Source: Mycobacterium malmoense (GTDB lineage Bacteria > Actinomycetota > Actinomycetes > Mycobacteriales > Mycobacteriaceae). Taken from it: 64,000 nt of DNA. Where the stretch lies: assembly GCF_019645855.1 (NCBI RefSeq), contig NZ_CP080999.1, positions 682,001 to 746,000 of the forward strand. The letters run 5' to 3'. Shown piece by piece: positions 43,937 to 54,489 of the stretch. The notes beneath the pieces were generated by a model that worked only from the letters and a program-made list of their open reading frames with translations, made no database searches and was not told where the DNA came from. The translations under genes were made by a program, and so were the position numbers. Each line of letters starts with the position of its first letter. Position 1 is the stretch's first letter.

Positions 43937-44431
43937 TTACTGCACCCAGTGATTGTCGTGGCGGACGAACCACTCCCGGCGTTCGTCGTCGGTCATGTCG
44001 GCCAGCGCGGCGAAACCTTCGAAGTAGGCCTCTCGCGGCGCACCCGGTGCGAAGAGCATCAGGATCGACGCCGGTTCGTTCGCCTCGTTGCGGAACCCGT
44101 GGACGCCGCCGGGCGGAACGTAGAGGAAATCGCCCTGATGGCCGTCGGCCCATTGGACGCCGTCGTAGAGCTTCATCGTCCCGGACAGCACGAAGAACGC
44201 CTCCGACATCGCGCGGTGAAAGTGGGCCGGAGGCCCGCCGCCGGCGGGCGGAATGTCTACCCGGTAGAGGCCGTAGTCGCCGTCGGTGGCCTGCTGATTG
44301 GCCAGGTAGTGGTACTTGACCCCGGAGGTCTCATAGTCCGGCGGCGAGTCGGCCCGCTTGAGCCAGGCGCTGATCTCCGGCTCGTCCTTGGTGTAGCGGG
44401 GCGGCGGATAGGGCGGCACGACGAGGGACAT
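43937..44431 (-). CDS. cupin-domain protein
   Basis: 164 residues with one cupin barrel: PPAHFHRAMSEAFFVLSGTM (first motif, metal-binding His/His/Glu) and GDFLYVPPGGVHGFRN (second motif with His). An N-terminal ~45-residue segment and a C-terminal helix (LADMTDDERREWFVRH) flank it. Cupins of this kind are small dioxygenases, isomerases or sensors; nothing here narrows it. Starts 25 bp after the SDR stop, so the two form an operon. Confidence 0.85.
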   Translation of the reverse strand: MSLVVPPYPPPRYTKDEPEISAWLKRADSPPDYETSGVKYHYLANQQATDGDYGLYRVDIPPAGGGPPAHFHRAMSEAFFVLSGTMKLYDGVQWADGHQGDFLYVPPGGVHGFRNEANEPASILMLFAPGAPREAYFEGFAALADMTDDERREWFVRHDNHWVQ

Positions 44432-44456
44432 ACCTCCAGTGTGGCCCGCCGGATCG

Positions 44457-45371
44457 TCAGCCGACGGGGTACACCACCCCGGTGAGCTCCTCGGAGACGG
44501 CCCACAACCGGCGCTGCAACTCCGCATCGTGGGACCTGTCGCTCGACTCCACCACCTTGGGGTAGCCGCGAACCTCGCCGGGTCTTCCGGGTCCGAAGTA
44601 CTGGCCGCCCAGCACGGCGGGGTCGGTGGCGGCGCGCAGCGTCGGCAGCGCGCCGGCGGCCGCGTCCTGCGTGATGAGGGGTTCGACCACGGAAAAGACG
44701 CGCGCAAGCGGCGCGGGCAGGTTGCGGGTCAGCTCGGTCCGCGAGCCGCCGGGATGGGCGGCCACGGCGATCGTCGTCCCACGCGGGGCAAGCCGTCGCT
44801 GCAGTTCGTAGGTGAACAACAGGTTGGCCAGCTTGGATTGCCCGTAGGCCCCCACCCGGCTGTAACGGCGTTCCCATTGCAGGTCGTCGAAATGAATGTC
44901 GGCGCGGATGCGGTGGCCGATGCTGCTGACCGTCACGACCCGCGATCCGGCGACGGGCAAAAGCCGATCCAGCAGCAGGCCGGTGAAGGCGAAGTGGCCG
45001 AGGTGGTTGGTGCCGAACTGCAGCTCGAAGCCGTCCTTGGTGGTCGACTTCGGCGTCCACATCACCCCCGCGTTGTTGACCAGCAGGTCGATGCGGTCGT
45101 GCTCGGACCGTAACTGGTCCGCCGCGGCGCGGATGGACCCCAGGGACGTCAGGTCCAGCTCCTGCAGCGAGACCTCGGCGTGTGGGCTCTGGGCGGTGAT
45201 CCGCGCGGCGGCGTCCTTGCCCTTGTCGAGATTGCGCACGGCCAGCACCACGCGGGCCCCGCGCTCGGCGAGCGCCAAGGCGGTCTCGTACCCCAGGCCG
45301 GTGTTGGCCCCGGTGATGATGGCGACGCGACCCGACTGGTCGGGAATGTCCGATGTGGTCCACTTGGCCAT
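44457..45371 (-). CDS. short-chain dehydrogenase, Rv0439c-like (copy b)
   Basis: 304 residues with AGGAG 6 bp before the ATG. Same SDR subfamily as the gene at 34650: TGANTGLG, NNAGVMWTPKST, VTVSSIGH, YGQSKLANLLFTYELQRR, PGGSRTEL, LQRRLWAVSEELTG. It is the neighbour of groEL2, apart from a TetR gene, as Rv0439c is in M. tuberculosis. The divergent TetR gene and the inverted repeat between them suggest it is regulated, perhaps by its substrate. Confidence 0.88.
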   Translation of the reverse strand: MAKWTTSDIPDQSGRVAIITGANTGLGYETALALAERGARVVLAVRNLDKGKDAAARITAQSPHAEVSLQELDLTSLGSIRAAADQLRSEHDRIDLLVNNAGVMWTPKSTTKDGFELQFGTNHLGHFAFTGLLLDRLLPVAGSRVVTVSSIGHRIRADIHFDDLQWERRYSRVGAYGQSKLANLLFTYELQRRLAPRGTTIAVAAHPGGSRTELTRNLPAPLARVFSVVEPLITQDAAAGALPTLRAATDPAVLGGQYFGPGRPGEVRGYPKVVESSDRSHDAELQRRLWAVSEELTGVVYPVG

Positions 45372-45391
45372 GGGAAGCTCCTACAATCGAT

Positions 45392-45446
45392 AAGCGGGGC
45401 GAGCGCTCCGGTTGATTGCAGACTATACGGAACGCACGCCCCGCTT
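45392..45446. promoter_or_regulatory. 19-bp inverted repeat between SDR and TetR (operator candidate)
   Basis: AAGCGGGGCGAGCGCTCCG (45392-45410) pairs with 45428-45446 at 17 of 19 positions across a 17-bp spacer. The left arm contains the small palindrome GAGCGCTC. Location in the divergent promoter region fits a TetR operator pair. Confidence 0.6.
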
Positions 45447-45468
45447 TGCAATGTCAGGTGGTGTCGAG

Positions 45469-46035
45469 ATGGCGCAACCCGCACGGCCGCTGCGCGCCGA
45501 CGCGGCACGCAACCGTGCGCGCGTCCTCGACGTCGCCTATGAAAGCTTTGCGGCCGAAGGCCTTTCGGTGCCGATCGATGAGATCGCCCGGCGCGCCGGG
45601 GTCGGCGCCGGCACCGTCTACCGGCACTTCCCGACGAAGGACGCGCTGTTTCAGGCGGTCATCGAGAGCCGGATGCAGCGCCTCGTCGACGACGCGGACG
45701 CCCTGCTGAAATCCGAAGGGCCCGGTGAAGCGCTCTTCACCTTCCTGCGCTCGGTCGTGTTGCATTGGGGTGCGAGGGACCGTGGCCTGGTCGACGCGCT
45801 GGCCGGGATCGGCATAGACATCGCAAACGCCGCACCCGAGGCCGAGGATGCCTTCCTTGCCGTGCTCGGCGAGCTGCTGCGTGCCGCGCAAAAAGCGGGC
45901 ACCGCGCGCCAAGACATCGGTGCGCGGGAAGTCAAGGCAATCCTGGTCGGATGCCAGGCGATGGAGGCCTACGCCTCGGCGTTGGCCGAGCGGGTGACCG
46001 ACGTCGTCGTCGACGGTTTGCGCGCGGGACGGTAG
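45469..46035 (+). CDS. TetR-family transcriptional regulator
   Basis: 188 residues from ATG with AGGTGG upstream (ATG 45451 is an alternative). Helix-turn-helix: NRARVLDVAYESFAAEGLSV, PIDEIARRAGVGAGTVYRHFP, TKDALFQAVIESR. The C-terminal ligand domain is typical of small TetR proteins. Divergent from the SDR/cupin operon, which it probably represses. I do not recall this gene beside groEL2 in M. tuberculosis. Confidence 0.88.
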   Translation: MAQPARPLRADAARNRARVLDVAYESFAAEGLSVPIDEIARRAGVGAGTVYRHFPTKDALFQAVIESRMQRLVDDADALLKSEGPGEALFTFLRSVVLHWGARDRGLVDALAGIGIDIANAAPEAEDAFLAVLGELLRAAQKAGTARQDIGAREVKAILVGCQAMEAYASALAERVTDVVVDGLRAGR

Positions 46036-46058
46036 CGACCGCCTCGTCGAGGAGTGTC

Positions 46059-46114
46059 CGAGCGTAACGTCACTGCGAATCCGCCGGCAGAAAATCGCAA
46101 TGGCGTTACGCCCG
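46059..46114. repeat. intergenic imperfect palindrome, CGTAACGTCAC family
   Basis: Arms CGAGCGTAACGTCACTGCGA (46059-46078) and 46095-46114 pair at 17 of 20 positions. Same family as 7171-7230. Confidence 0.8.
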
Positions 46115-46159
46115 CGAACTCGGCCCGCCGCCGTGCGGCACGCATCGTTGCCGGGCGAC

Positions 46160-46186
46160 CTTGCACTCGGCATAGGCGAGTGCTAA
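46160..46186 (+). promoter_or_regulatory. CIRCE element 1 (HrcA operator)
   Basis: CTTGCACTC-N9-GAGTGCTAA, two mismatches to the CIRCE consensus TTAGCACTC-N9-GAGTGCTAA. HrcA represses groEL2 here until heat shock. Confidence 0.93.
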
Positions 46187-46194
46187 GAATGACG

Positions 46195-46221
46195 TTGGCA
46201 CTCGCGACTGGTGAGTGCTAG
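46195..46221 (+). promoter_or_regulatory. CIRCE element 2 (HrcA operator)
   Basis: TTGGCACTC-N9-GAGTGCTAG, 8 bp after the first box. Two CIRCE boxes upstream of groEL2 are known in mycobacteria. Confidence 0.93.
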
Positions 46222-47979
<1,758 letters not shown>

Positions 47980-47987
47980 TCCTAGAA

Positions 47988-48026
47988 CGAAAAAGCCCGG
48001 TTCCCCTTGGGGGCCGGGCTTTTTCG
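47988..48026. terminator. bidirectional intrinsic terminator after groEL2
   Basis: CGAAAAAGCCCGG / CCGGGCTTTTTCG, a perfect 13-bp stem with an inner CCCC-TT-GGGG, and T-runs in both directions. Serves groEL2 and the convergent oxidase-like gene. Confidence 0.95.
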
Positions 48027-48032
48027 TGTGTG

Positions 48033-48446
48033 CTAGGCCGGCTCCGAGAACACCACGCAGTCGTGCAGGCAGCCTTTGGCCGCCGCGGGGGAGTCGGCTT
48101 CGCGGTGCAGCAGCGCACGGGTGGGCACGACCCCCAGGGCGACGGTCTCCGAATCGGCTTCGATTATTTCGGCCGTGCCGTCGACAATCAGCGAGTAGCC
48201 ACCGGGCTCGCGCGGCGGCCACAGCAGGGTGACGTCGCGGCGGTGGGCCAGGTTTTTCCGCGTGCGACCGCCGATGAGCCCGACGTCGATCAGCGCCTCG
48301 GGGCCGTCCGGGAGGTCACGCAACCGCGGCTCGACCGTCACGGTGTGCACGCGGTAGCCGTCGTCGACGGTGATCAGGTAAGCGAACGGGTAGTCGGTAA
48401 GAGCGGCGGCGAGCCGCTTGACGTCCACCTTCTTCTTCGCGCGCAT
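48033..48446 (-). CDS. pyridoxamine 5'-phosphate oxidase-like protein, Rv0441c-like
   Basis: 137 residues with a split-barrel flavin-binding fold: [46 protein letters not shown] and a short C-terminal part. Same position and size as Rv0441c (about 142 aa). Members bind FMN, F420 or heme; the specific role is unknown. It lies 40 bp downstream of the PPE gene on the same strand. Longer readings overlapping the PPE gene are shadows. Confidence 0.85.
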   Translation of the reverse strand: MRAKKKVDVKRLAAALTDYPFAYLITVDDGYRVHTVTVEPRLRDLPDGPEALIDVGLIGGRTRKNLAHRRDVTLLWPPREPGGYSLIVDGTAEIIEADSETVALGVVPTRALLHREADSPAAAKGCLHDCVVFSEPA

Positions 48447-48486
48447 GGTTTCGAGAATATTCGAGAACCGCGGCCGGGCGGCGGCG

Positions 48487-49845
48487 CTAGTCGGGCAAGA
48501 CCGGCTGCCGGGTGCCCGGGGTGCCCGGGCCGCGGTCGCCCCTATTGAAGAAGCCCGAGCTGGGAATGCCCGAGTCGCGGCCGGGTGTGCCCCGGACGCC
48601 CGCGTCGTTGCTGTTGGTGGAGAAGAAGCCCGTGGGACCGGTCGTCGTGGTTCGCAGGGCCGGCGGGGTGGGGGTGGGGCCACCGGCCGCGCTGGCGGCA
48701 TGCGCGCCGGCAATGGCGCCCGCGTCGGCCGGGGCGGCGAGGGCCGCGTTGGCCGACGCGGCGTTGAGCAAGCCCGGGGTCGCCACACCCGGGTTGAAGC
48801 CGCCGGTGCTTGCACCGACCGAGTTGAGCAGGCCCGAGCTGAGGTTGGCCGCGCCAACGCCGCCCGTGACGTAGCTGCCGGAGTTGAGCATGCCCGCTCC
48901 TTGGCCGCTCTGGCTGCCCATGCCGTTGTCGAGGAAAAAGCCCGTATTGCCGGCGCCGTTGTTGAAGAAGCCGGTGTTGGAATTGCCCGAGTTTCCGATG
49001 CCGATGTTTCCGTTGCCGGAGTTGAAGAAGCCGATGTTGCCGGTGCCGGAGTTGAACAAGCCGATGTTGCCGCTGCCCGAGTTGAAGCTGCCGAAGCCGA
49101 TCTGGTTGTTGCCGGTCAACCCGATTCCGAAATCGTTGTTGCCGGTATTGCCGAAGCCGATGTTGTTGCTGCCCTGGTTGCCCAAACCGATGTTGCCGCT
49201 GCCCGAGTTGCCGGAGCCGACATTCTGGCTGCCGGTGTTCCCGAAGCCGAGGTTGGAATTGCCCGAGCCGAAGAGGTTGAAGCTGAGGTGGCCGTTGTTG
49301 AAGCTGATACCGAGCTTCTCCAGGAGCTGCTGCCAGGGCGCCAATTGCGCGGCGGCCGCCGACGCGTCGGCGTGGTAGCCGAACATCGCCGCCACGTCCG
49401 ATGCCCACATTTGCTCGTACGCGGCCTCGGTGTCCATGATCGCCGGGGCGTTGAGCCCGAACCAGTTCGTGGCCGACAGCGCCTGCACTAGGGCGCGATT
49501 GGCCGCCACCACCGCCGGCTGGATCGTGGCCGCCAGCGCCGACTCGAACGCGGCCGCGATGGCCGACGCCTGGCCGGCGGCCTGCTCCGCCTGCGCCGCC
49601 GCCCCGCTGAGCCAGCTCACATACTGCGTCGCGACGGACATCATCGCTGCCGCCGACGCACCCTGCCATGAACCGTTGGCCAGGTCAGACGTCACCGAGA
49701 AAAACGACGACGCCGACGACGCCAGATCCTCGGCCAGCGCGTCCCACGCCGCCGCCGCAGCAAGCAGCGGCGCCGCTCCAGGACCGGCGAAGATTAGTGC
49801 CGAGTTGATCTCAGGCGGCAACCACGCAAAATGCGGGCTTGTCAC
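48487..49845 (-). CDS. PPE-MPTR protein, PPE10-like
   Basis: 452 residues from a [23 protein letters not shown] with PPE at 10-12 and WQG in GSWQGAS. After the ~180-residue PPE domain come major polymorphic tandem repeats, about 25 units of the form GxGNxG ([20 protein letters not shown]), then a Pro/Thr-rich tail. Position beside groEL2 and Rv0441c matches PPE10 (Rv0442c), which in M. tuberculosis is exported by ESX-5 and linked to capsule integrity. No PE partner is adjacent. The MPTR class is confined to slow growers, which informs the species guess. Confidence 0.93.
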   Translation of the reverse strand: MTSPHFAWLPPEINSALIFAGPGAAPLLAAAAAWDALAEDLASSASSFFSVTSDLANGSWQGASAAAMMSVATQYVSWLSGAAAQAEQAAGQASAIAAAFESALAATIQPAVVAANRALVQALSATNWFGLNAPAIMDTEAAYEQMWASDVAAMFGYHADASAAAAQLAPWQQLLEKLGISFNNGHLSFNLFGSGNSNLGFGNTGSQNVGSGNSGSGNIGLGNQGSNNIGFGNTGNNDFGIGLTGNNQIGFGSFNSGSGNIGLFNSGTGNIGFFNSGNGNIGIGNSGNSNTGFFNNGAGNTGFFLDNGMGSQSGQGAGMLNSGSYVTGGVGAANLSSGLLNSVGASTGGFNPGVATPGLLNAASANAALAAPADAGAIAGAHAASAAGGPTPTPPALRTTTTGPTGFFSTNSNDAGVRGTPGRDSGIPSSGFFNRGDRGPGTPGTRQPVLPD

Positions 49846-49883
49846 TGACCCAACTTAACCGGGAGGGGCCGCCCTTCGTGGCG

Positions 49884-51635
49884 TTATCGGGCGGCTACGG
49901 GGATTGGTTGGCGACCACGGACCAACTTGCCGGGACGGGCATCGGTGGGCACCCCGCCTTCGGCGATTACTTCGCCCGACACGATCGTTGCGACGTACCC
50001 ATCGGCGGTCTGGTCCAGGCGACGCCCGCCCGCCGGCAGGTCATAACTGATCACCGGCTTGTGTAGCCGCAGCGCGGCGTGATCGATGACATTGAGGTCG
50101 GCCTTGTACCCGACGGCAATGCGGCCCCGGTCGCCCAGCCCGGCCACGCGGGCCGGCACGGACGTCAGCTCGCGGACGGCGTCGGGCACCGAGAACCGCC
50201 CGGACTTCCGGTCGCGCGCCCAGTGCGCCAGAAAATACGTTGAGTAGCTGGCGTCGCAAATCATCCCGTAATGGGCGCCGCCGTCGCCGAGCCCGAGCAC
50301 CACGTCGTCGCGGTGCAGCAGTTTGCCCACGGTGTCCAGCGAGTTGTTCTCCAGGTTGCTGGTCGTGACCAGCAGCATGGCGCGGCCGTCGTCGTCGAGC
50401 AGCCGGTCGTAGGCCTCCTCCATCGGGTCCACGCCGCGGGCCCGCGCCCGGGCCCCGACGCTGGTCGACGGGTCGGGCTCGTAGTTGGGCTCGTCGCCGA
50501 GCGGGAAGATCCAGTCCCAGGCCTGCGCCACGTACAGGATCGGATGCCCGACGCCGGGCTTGTCGGCCAGGATGCGGGCCCGGACCTCGGGCTTGCGCAT
50601 CTCGGCGACGCGCTCCGCCAGCGGCAGGTGCGCGATCTCGCGGTAGCTGGGGTAGAGGACGAACGGGTTGGCGGACAGTTGCAGCCCGATGATCAGCCCG
50701 ATCGGGCGTGGCAGCAGCTGCGCGGTGATTCGTGGATCGCCCGCGCCGGCCCTTGAATTCGCCTTCTCGATCATGGTGATGGCGTCCGGCCACGTCGGGT
50801 CGCCGGCGTTGGCGACGACCAACGTGAAGGTGACCGGCAGACCGACGTCCTCGGCGACGTCGAACACCGTCTGCAGCACGGGCTGGTAGCCACCGGCGGG
50901 AATGTCGGGCACGAACTGGAGCAGGCCGCCCCCGCCGTCCACGACACCGCGGGCGATCTCTTCGATCTCCTCCCGGGCGGCGTCGTAACTCGGTATCGGA
51001 GAACCACTTTCGGTCTTGTGGATCATCAGCCGCGACGACGCAAACCCCAGCGCCCCGACCTCGATCGCCTCCTTGGCCAGCGCCCGCATCTTTGCGAGGT
51101 CCTCGGCGGTGGCCGGCTCGCGCTCGGCGCCGCGCTCACCCATCACGTAGACCCGCAGCGGCGAATGCGGAAGGTAGGCGGCCACGTCGATGTCCCGCCT
51201 GCCCGCCTCCAGCGCGTCCAGGTATTCGGGGAAGGTTTCCCAGGTCCACGGCAGGCCGTCGGTCATGACGACGCCGGGAATGTCCTCGACCCCGGCCATC
51301 ACGTCGACGAGCACGTCGTGGTCTTCCTGGCGGCACGGCGCGAAGCCGACCCCACAGTTGCCCATCACCACCGTGGTCACCCCGTGCGCCGACGACGGCG
51401 TCAGCCGCTCCGACCAGATGGACTGGCCGTCGTAGTGGGTGTGCAGGTCGACGAAGCCGGGCGTGACCAGCAGCCCGGTGGCGTCGATCTCGCGTTTGGC
51501 GGATTCTCCGTTCATGTGACCGACGGCCGCTACCTTTTTGATGACGCCGTCTTGCACCGCGACGTCGCCGACGTACGGCTCACCCCCCAGCCCGTCGACG
51601 ATGATGCCATTGCGGATGAGGAGGTCGTAGGTCAT
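49884..51635 (-). CDS. N-acyl-D-amino acid deacylase-type amidohydrolase
   Basis: 583 residues. Amidohydrolase superfamily: N-terminal beta part (LLIRNGIIVDGLGGEPYVGD), metal-binding DLHTHYDGQ (His65, His67), VVMGNCGVGFAPC, SSRLMIHK, LGDGGAHYGMICD (the late Asp ligand) and C-terminal GYKADLNVIDHAAL. D-aminoacylases and related enzymes share this order. Substrate not determinable; mycobacteria carry several such proteins. I do not recall it between PPE10 and Rv0443, so it may be an insertion in the backbone. Confidence 0.88.
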   Translation of the reverse strand: MTYDLLIRNGIIVDGLGGEPYVGDVAVQDGVIKKVAAVGHMNGESAKREIDATGLLVTPGFVDLHTHYDGQSIWSERLTPSSAHGVTTVVMGNCGVGFAPCRQEDHDVLVDVMAGVEDIPGVVMTDGLPWTWETFPEYLDALEAGRRDIDVAAYLPHSPLRVYVMGERGAEREPATAEDLAKMRALAKEAIEVGALGFASSRLMIHKTESGSPIPSYDAAREEIEEIARGVVDGGGGLLQFVPDIPAGGYQPVLQTVFDVAEDVGLPVTFTLVVANAGDPTWPDAITMIEKANSRAGAGDPRITAQLLPRPIGLIIGLQLSANPFVLYPSYREIAHLPLAERVAEMRKPEVRARILADKPGVGHPILYVAQAWDWIFPLGDEPNYEPDPSTSVGARARARGVDPMEEAYDRLLDDDGRAMLLVTTSNLENNSLDTVGKLLHRDDVVLGLGDGGAHYGMICDASYSTYFLAHWARDRKSGRFSVPDAVRELTSVPARVAGLGDRGRIAVGYKADLNVIDHAALRLHKPVISYDLPAGGRRLDQTADGYVATIVSGEVIAEGGVPTDARPGKLVRGRQPIPVAAR

Positions 51636-51681
51636 CTAACTAATCTACGACCGCCTCGGTGGGTCGTGCCAGGATCTTTTC

Positions 51682-52590
51682 ATGATCGACCACATCGGAA
51701 TCACTTGCGCCGACTACCAGAAATCGCAGGAGTTTTACGATGCCGTGCTGGGCGTTTTGGGGTTCTCGCGACAGCTGGATTTTGGCCGCGCTATCGGGTA
51801 TGGCCGGGACGGCAAGCCATCGTTCTGGATCGCTGATGGTTCTGCCGGCTCCGGCATGGGTCCCGGTCGCGAAGTCCACCTGGCGTTCGGGGCCGCGGAC
51901 GAGAACGCGGTGTGGGCCTTCCACGAGGTGGCGGTCGGGCTGGGCGCCGAGTCGTTGCATGCGCCGCGCCTGTGGCCCGAGTACCACCCCGGGTACTTCG
52001 GCGCCTTCGTGCGCGACCCCGACGGCAACAACGTCGAGTCGGTCTGGCATGGCGGGGAGCGTAGCGTCGCGAATATGGCCAGCACCGACGCCGCCGCGCA
52101 GGAGTTACTCCGCGACTCGTTCACCCGGTTGATCGAACACGTCGACGAGCTCACCGACGGCCTGACCGACGCGATATCCAATTACCGTCCGGTCCCGAAC
52201 GCCAACAGCATCGCCTGGCTGATCTGGCACAGCGCCCGGGTGCAGGACATTCAGCTGGCCGACGTGGCCGGGGTCGAGCAGGTGTGGAGCCGCGACGGCT
52301 GGGTGGACCAGTTCGGGTTGGACCTGCCGCGCAACGACAGCGGCTACGGGCATGGCCCCGAGCAAGTCGCGAAGGTGAAGGCGCCCGCCGACCTGCTGTC
52401 CGGCTACTACCACGCGGTGCACAAGCTGACCCTGGAATACATCGCCACCGTTACCGCCGACGAGCTGGCCCGCGTCGTGGACACCCACTGGGACCCGCCC
52501 GTGACGGCCAGCGCACGCCTGGTGAGCATCGTCGATGACTGCGCCCAGCACCTCGGGCAGGCCGCCTACGTGCGGGGGATCGCCCAGTAG
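51682..52590 (+). CDS. VOC (glyoxalase-like) domain fused to DinB-like domain (Rv0443-like)
   Basis: 302 residues in one frame. Residues 1-125 are a VOC module (MIDHIGITCADYQKSQEFYD, metal-ligand His4 and His66, ...RDPDGNNVESVWH). From Met132 (MASTDAAAQELLRDSFTRLI) on it matches Rv0443, a stand-alone 171-residue DinB/DUF664 protein from memory (NSIAWLIWHSARVQDIQ, DDCAQHLGQAAYVRGI). No stop separates them, and GGGGAG lies shortly before the internal ATG (52075), so both a fusion and a separate DinB product are possible. DinB-like proteins are often mycothiol-dependent transferases; a VOC partner would fit detoxification. AGGATC precedes the first ATG. Confidence 0.85.
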   Translation: MIDHIGITCADYQKSQEFYDAVLGVLGFSRQLDFGRAIGYGRDGKPSFWIADGSAGSGMGPGREVHLAFGAADENAVWAFHEVAVGLGAESLHAPRLWPEYHPGYFGAFVRDPDGNNVESVWHGGERSVANMASTDAAAQELLRDSFTRLIEHVDELTDGLTDAISNYRPVPNANSIAWLIWHSARVQDIQLADVAGVEQVWSRDGWVDQFGLDLPRNDSGYGHGPEQVAKVKAPADLLSGYYHAVHKLTLEYIATVTADELARVVDTHWDPPVTASARLVSIVDDCAQHLGQAAYVRGIAQ

Positions 52591-52600
52591 GTTTTCGGCC

Positions 52601-53446
52601 GTGCGATTCGTGATGACGGCGGTGTTGTGGCTGGCCACCACGGTTGCGCTGGCAGTGGCCGTTCCGGCGGCATGGGCGCAGATAAACGTCATCAACGCCG
52701 ATGGCTACGCGGCGCAGGCGCAGAAGGCCGCGGGCGATCCCGCCCTGCAGTCCGCCGTGGCGGCCGAACTCACCACCCGGGCTATGGCGCTGATCGCCGC
52801 ACACGGCGGGGCGCGTTATGCGGTCGACGGCTCGGAGGTGCACGACGCCGCGAGCGCCTTCACGGCCGGCCCGTCGTTTCCGCCGTTGTTCGCCGAGGCG
52901 AACCGGGCGGCGCATGATTGGTTGTTTACTGGCGCCGGGTCCGGCGATTCGTGGGTGGTCGATGTGGCGCCGATGCTCAAAGATGGCTCTTTTCAACAGA
53001 TTTTGAGCCGCTACAACGTGACGGTGCCCGCGAATTTGACGGTTTCGGTGCCTTTGGCGTCGCAGCCGTTGCGGCAGGGGCAACTGAGCCGGCTCGCAAC
53101 CTGGGGTCCCCGGGTGAGCATCGGTGCGGCAGCCTTGAGCGGCCTGTGCGCGCTGCTGACGCTGGCCGCCGCGCGCCGCCGCGGCAAGGCCCTGACCAGC
53201 CTCGGCATCTCGGCGCTGCTGGTCGGGGCTGCCGGCTGGGCGGGCATCGAGGTCGGTGGCCGGTATGTCCTCGACGCGCTCAATCGCACCACCGGCGACA
53301 TCCGCGGGATCGCCGAGGTGATGGTGGGCCACGCCGAGGCCAGCCTGCGCCAATGGCTCGATTGGACGCTGGTCGCCGGCGTTGGTCTGGTGGTTTTCGG
53401 CGTGCTCGTCGCGATGCTGGGCAGCCTTTTCAAAAGGTCGCCGTGA
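52601..53446 (+). CDS. membrane protein, hypothetical
   Basis: About 281 residues from GTG 52601 (ATG 52613 is equally possible). An N-terminal helix (MTAVLWLATTVALAVAVPAA) is followed by an outside domain of ~150 residues (INVINADGYAAQAQKAAGDP, SFPPLFAEANRAAHDWLF, GSFQQILSRYNVTVPANLTV) and three more helices near the C terminus. This layout matches a family of mycobacterial envelope proteins of unknown function. It starts 10 bp after the VOC-DinB stop and is likely co-transcribed. Confidence 0.8.
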   Translation: MRFVMTAVLWLATTVALAVAVPAAWAQINVINADGYAAQAQKAAGDPALQSAVAAELTTRAMALIAAHGGARYAVDGSEVHDAASAFTAGPSFPPLFAEANRAAHDWLFTGAGSGDSWVVDVAPMLKDGSFQQILSRYNVTVPANLTVSVPLASQPLRQGQLSRLATWGPRVSIGAAALSGLCALLTLAAARRRGKALTSLGISALLVGAAGWAGIEVGGRYVLDALNRTTGDIRGIAEVMVGHAEASLRQWLDWTLVAGVGLVVFGVLVAMLGSLFKRSP

Positions 53447-54440
53447 CGAGGGTTGGCCGCTCAAAAAGACTGGGCCCCTGGTGAACTGGCTCGTGCTTTT
53501 CGGCGGGTAAGCGTCGCTGTTACACCCACCTTGCCTGCGGTGTCGGCAATGCCCGGAGCGCTTGGGTTGAGCGCGGCACCGTCACGCACACAGGGCGTAT
53601 CGGTGGTTAGCAGCCGGGGCAATGATGCCGCCCGAGAATTCGATGCAATATGCGCTATCACATTTGCGATGAGAAGGTGACCGGTGCGATGAGGCAAAGG
53701 CCGCGCGTTAATCCCGTTTGTCGCATCGGCAACTCGCTGGCCGGCAATAGGCGATGTGCCCGGCTCATAGCGACAGCCAACCATGCTTGTCGCTATTAGG
53801 CGGGCAGAAAAATAGGTGCTCCCGACGCCGAGACGCGAGTGACACATGTGATCACCACGACGTGTCCGACGCGGCCCGCCTGTTCACGCCGGCACCGGAT
53901 CCCCGTTTTGTGGCGACGGGTAGCACACAAAGGAATGAGGTTGCACACGAGCATATTTCGTTCAGGTCGGGATATACTCAGGCCTGACGGCGTGAAGCAC
54001 GCGGGTCGATCACCGTCCCCGACGACTCCCATAGCGTGCTCGCGGGCCCGGGCCTGGTGCACAGACCACGGACCGACAATCTTCGCTGACTTTGCTGGCA
54101 CTGGGCCCCTCGAAAGATTTCCGCCCGCGAAGTCCAAAGCTAGTTGGTTGCAATGGCATTCGAGGACGAACATTGGCAAACCGCGGGCCGGGTCTTGTAC
54201 TCCACTCCGGTGGCGTCGCGACTGAGGATGACCACTTCTGACTCGATGGCGGCTTTGTTCGCGTTGTTGTAGAGCTTTCGGGCGTTGGCGGCGCATTTTG
54301 AGGCTGTGCGCGGTCCGGAGTACAGCTTGTCGAGCACTGCTTAGGAGATGAAGCGGCCTCCGAGCTGAGCGCTGAACTTGGTGAGCCCGGAATGCCGTCC
54401 TTGCAAACCGAAACACTTAGGACAGAGGCCGGGCCGTCAT
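53447..54440. other. 1-kb region without a secure gene
   Basis: Lower GC and weaker codon bias than the flanks. On the minus strand, CPKCFGLQGRHSGLTKFSAQ and LGGRFIS are followed by a stop and then, in the same frame, LDKLYSGPRTASKCAANARK and NKAAIESEVVILSRDATGVE (54140-54337, GTG start). This looks like a decayed gene I cannot name. Another minus-strand ORF (53461-53847) has plausible composition but no recognisable domain. Confidence 0.4.
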
Positions 54441-54462
54441 TTAAATCAAGCGCTTGACTTAA
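54441..54462. promoter_or_regulatory. near-perfect 22-bp palindrome upstream of TetR (operator candidate)
   Basis: Core TCAAGCGCTTGA (54446-54457) is perfect, and TTAA flanks it symmetrically; only one pair is mismatched. It lies 28 bp upstream of the TetR ATG, an autoregulatory position for the whole operon. Confidence 0.8.
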
Positions 54463-54489
54463 CACCGGTGTGCGCGGTTGACTAGCGGA

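Noticed and set aside
48487..49300. Regularly spaced repeats that could be mistaken for a CRISPR array
   Set aside because: They are in-frame GxGNxG codon repeats of the PPE-MPTR protein with no constant repeat and unique spacer structure.
53447..54440. Insertion sequence or transposase remnant in the gene-poor 1 kb
   Set aside because: I found no terminal inverted repeats, target duplication or transposase motif.
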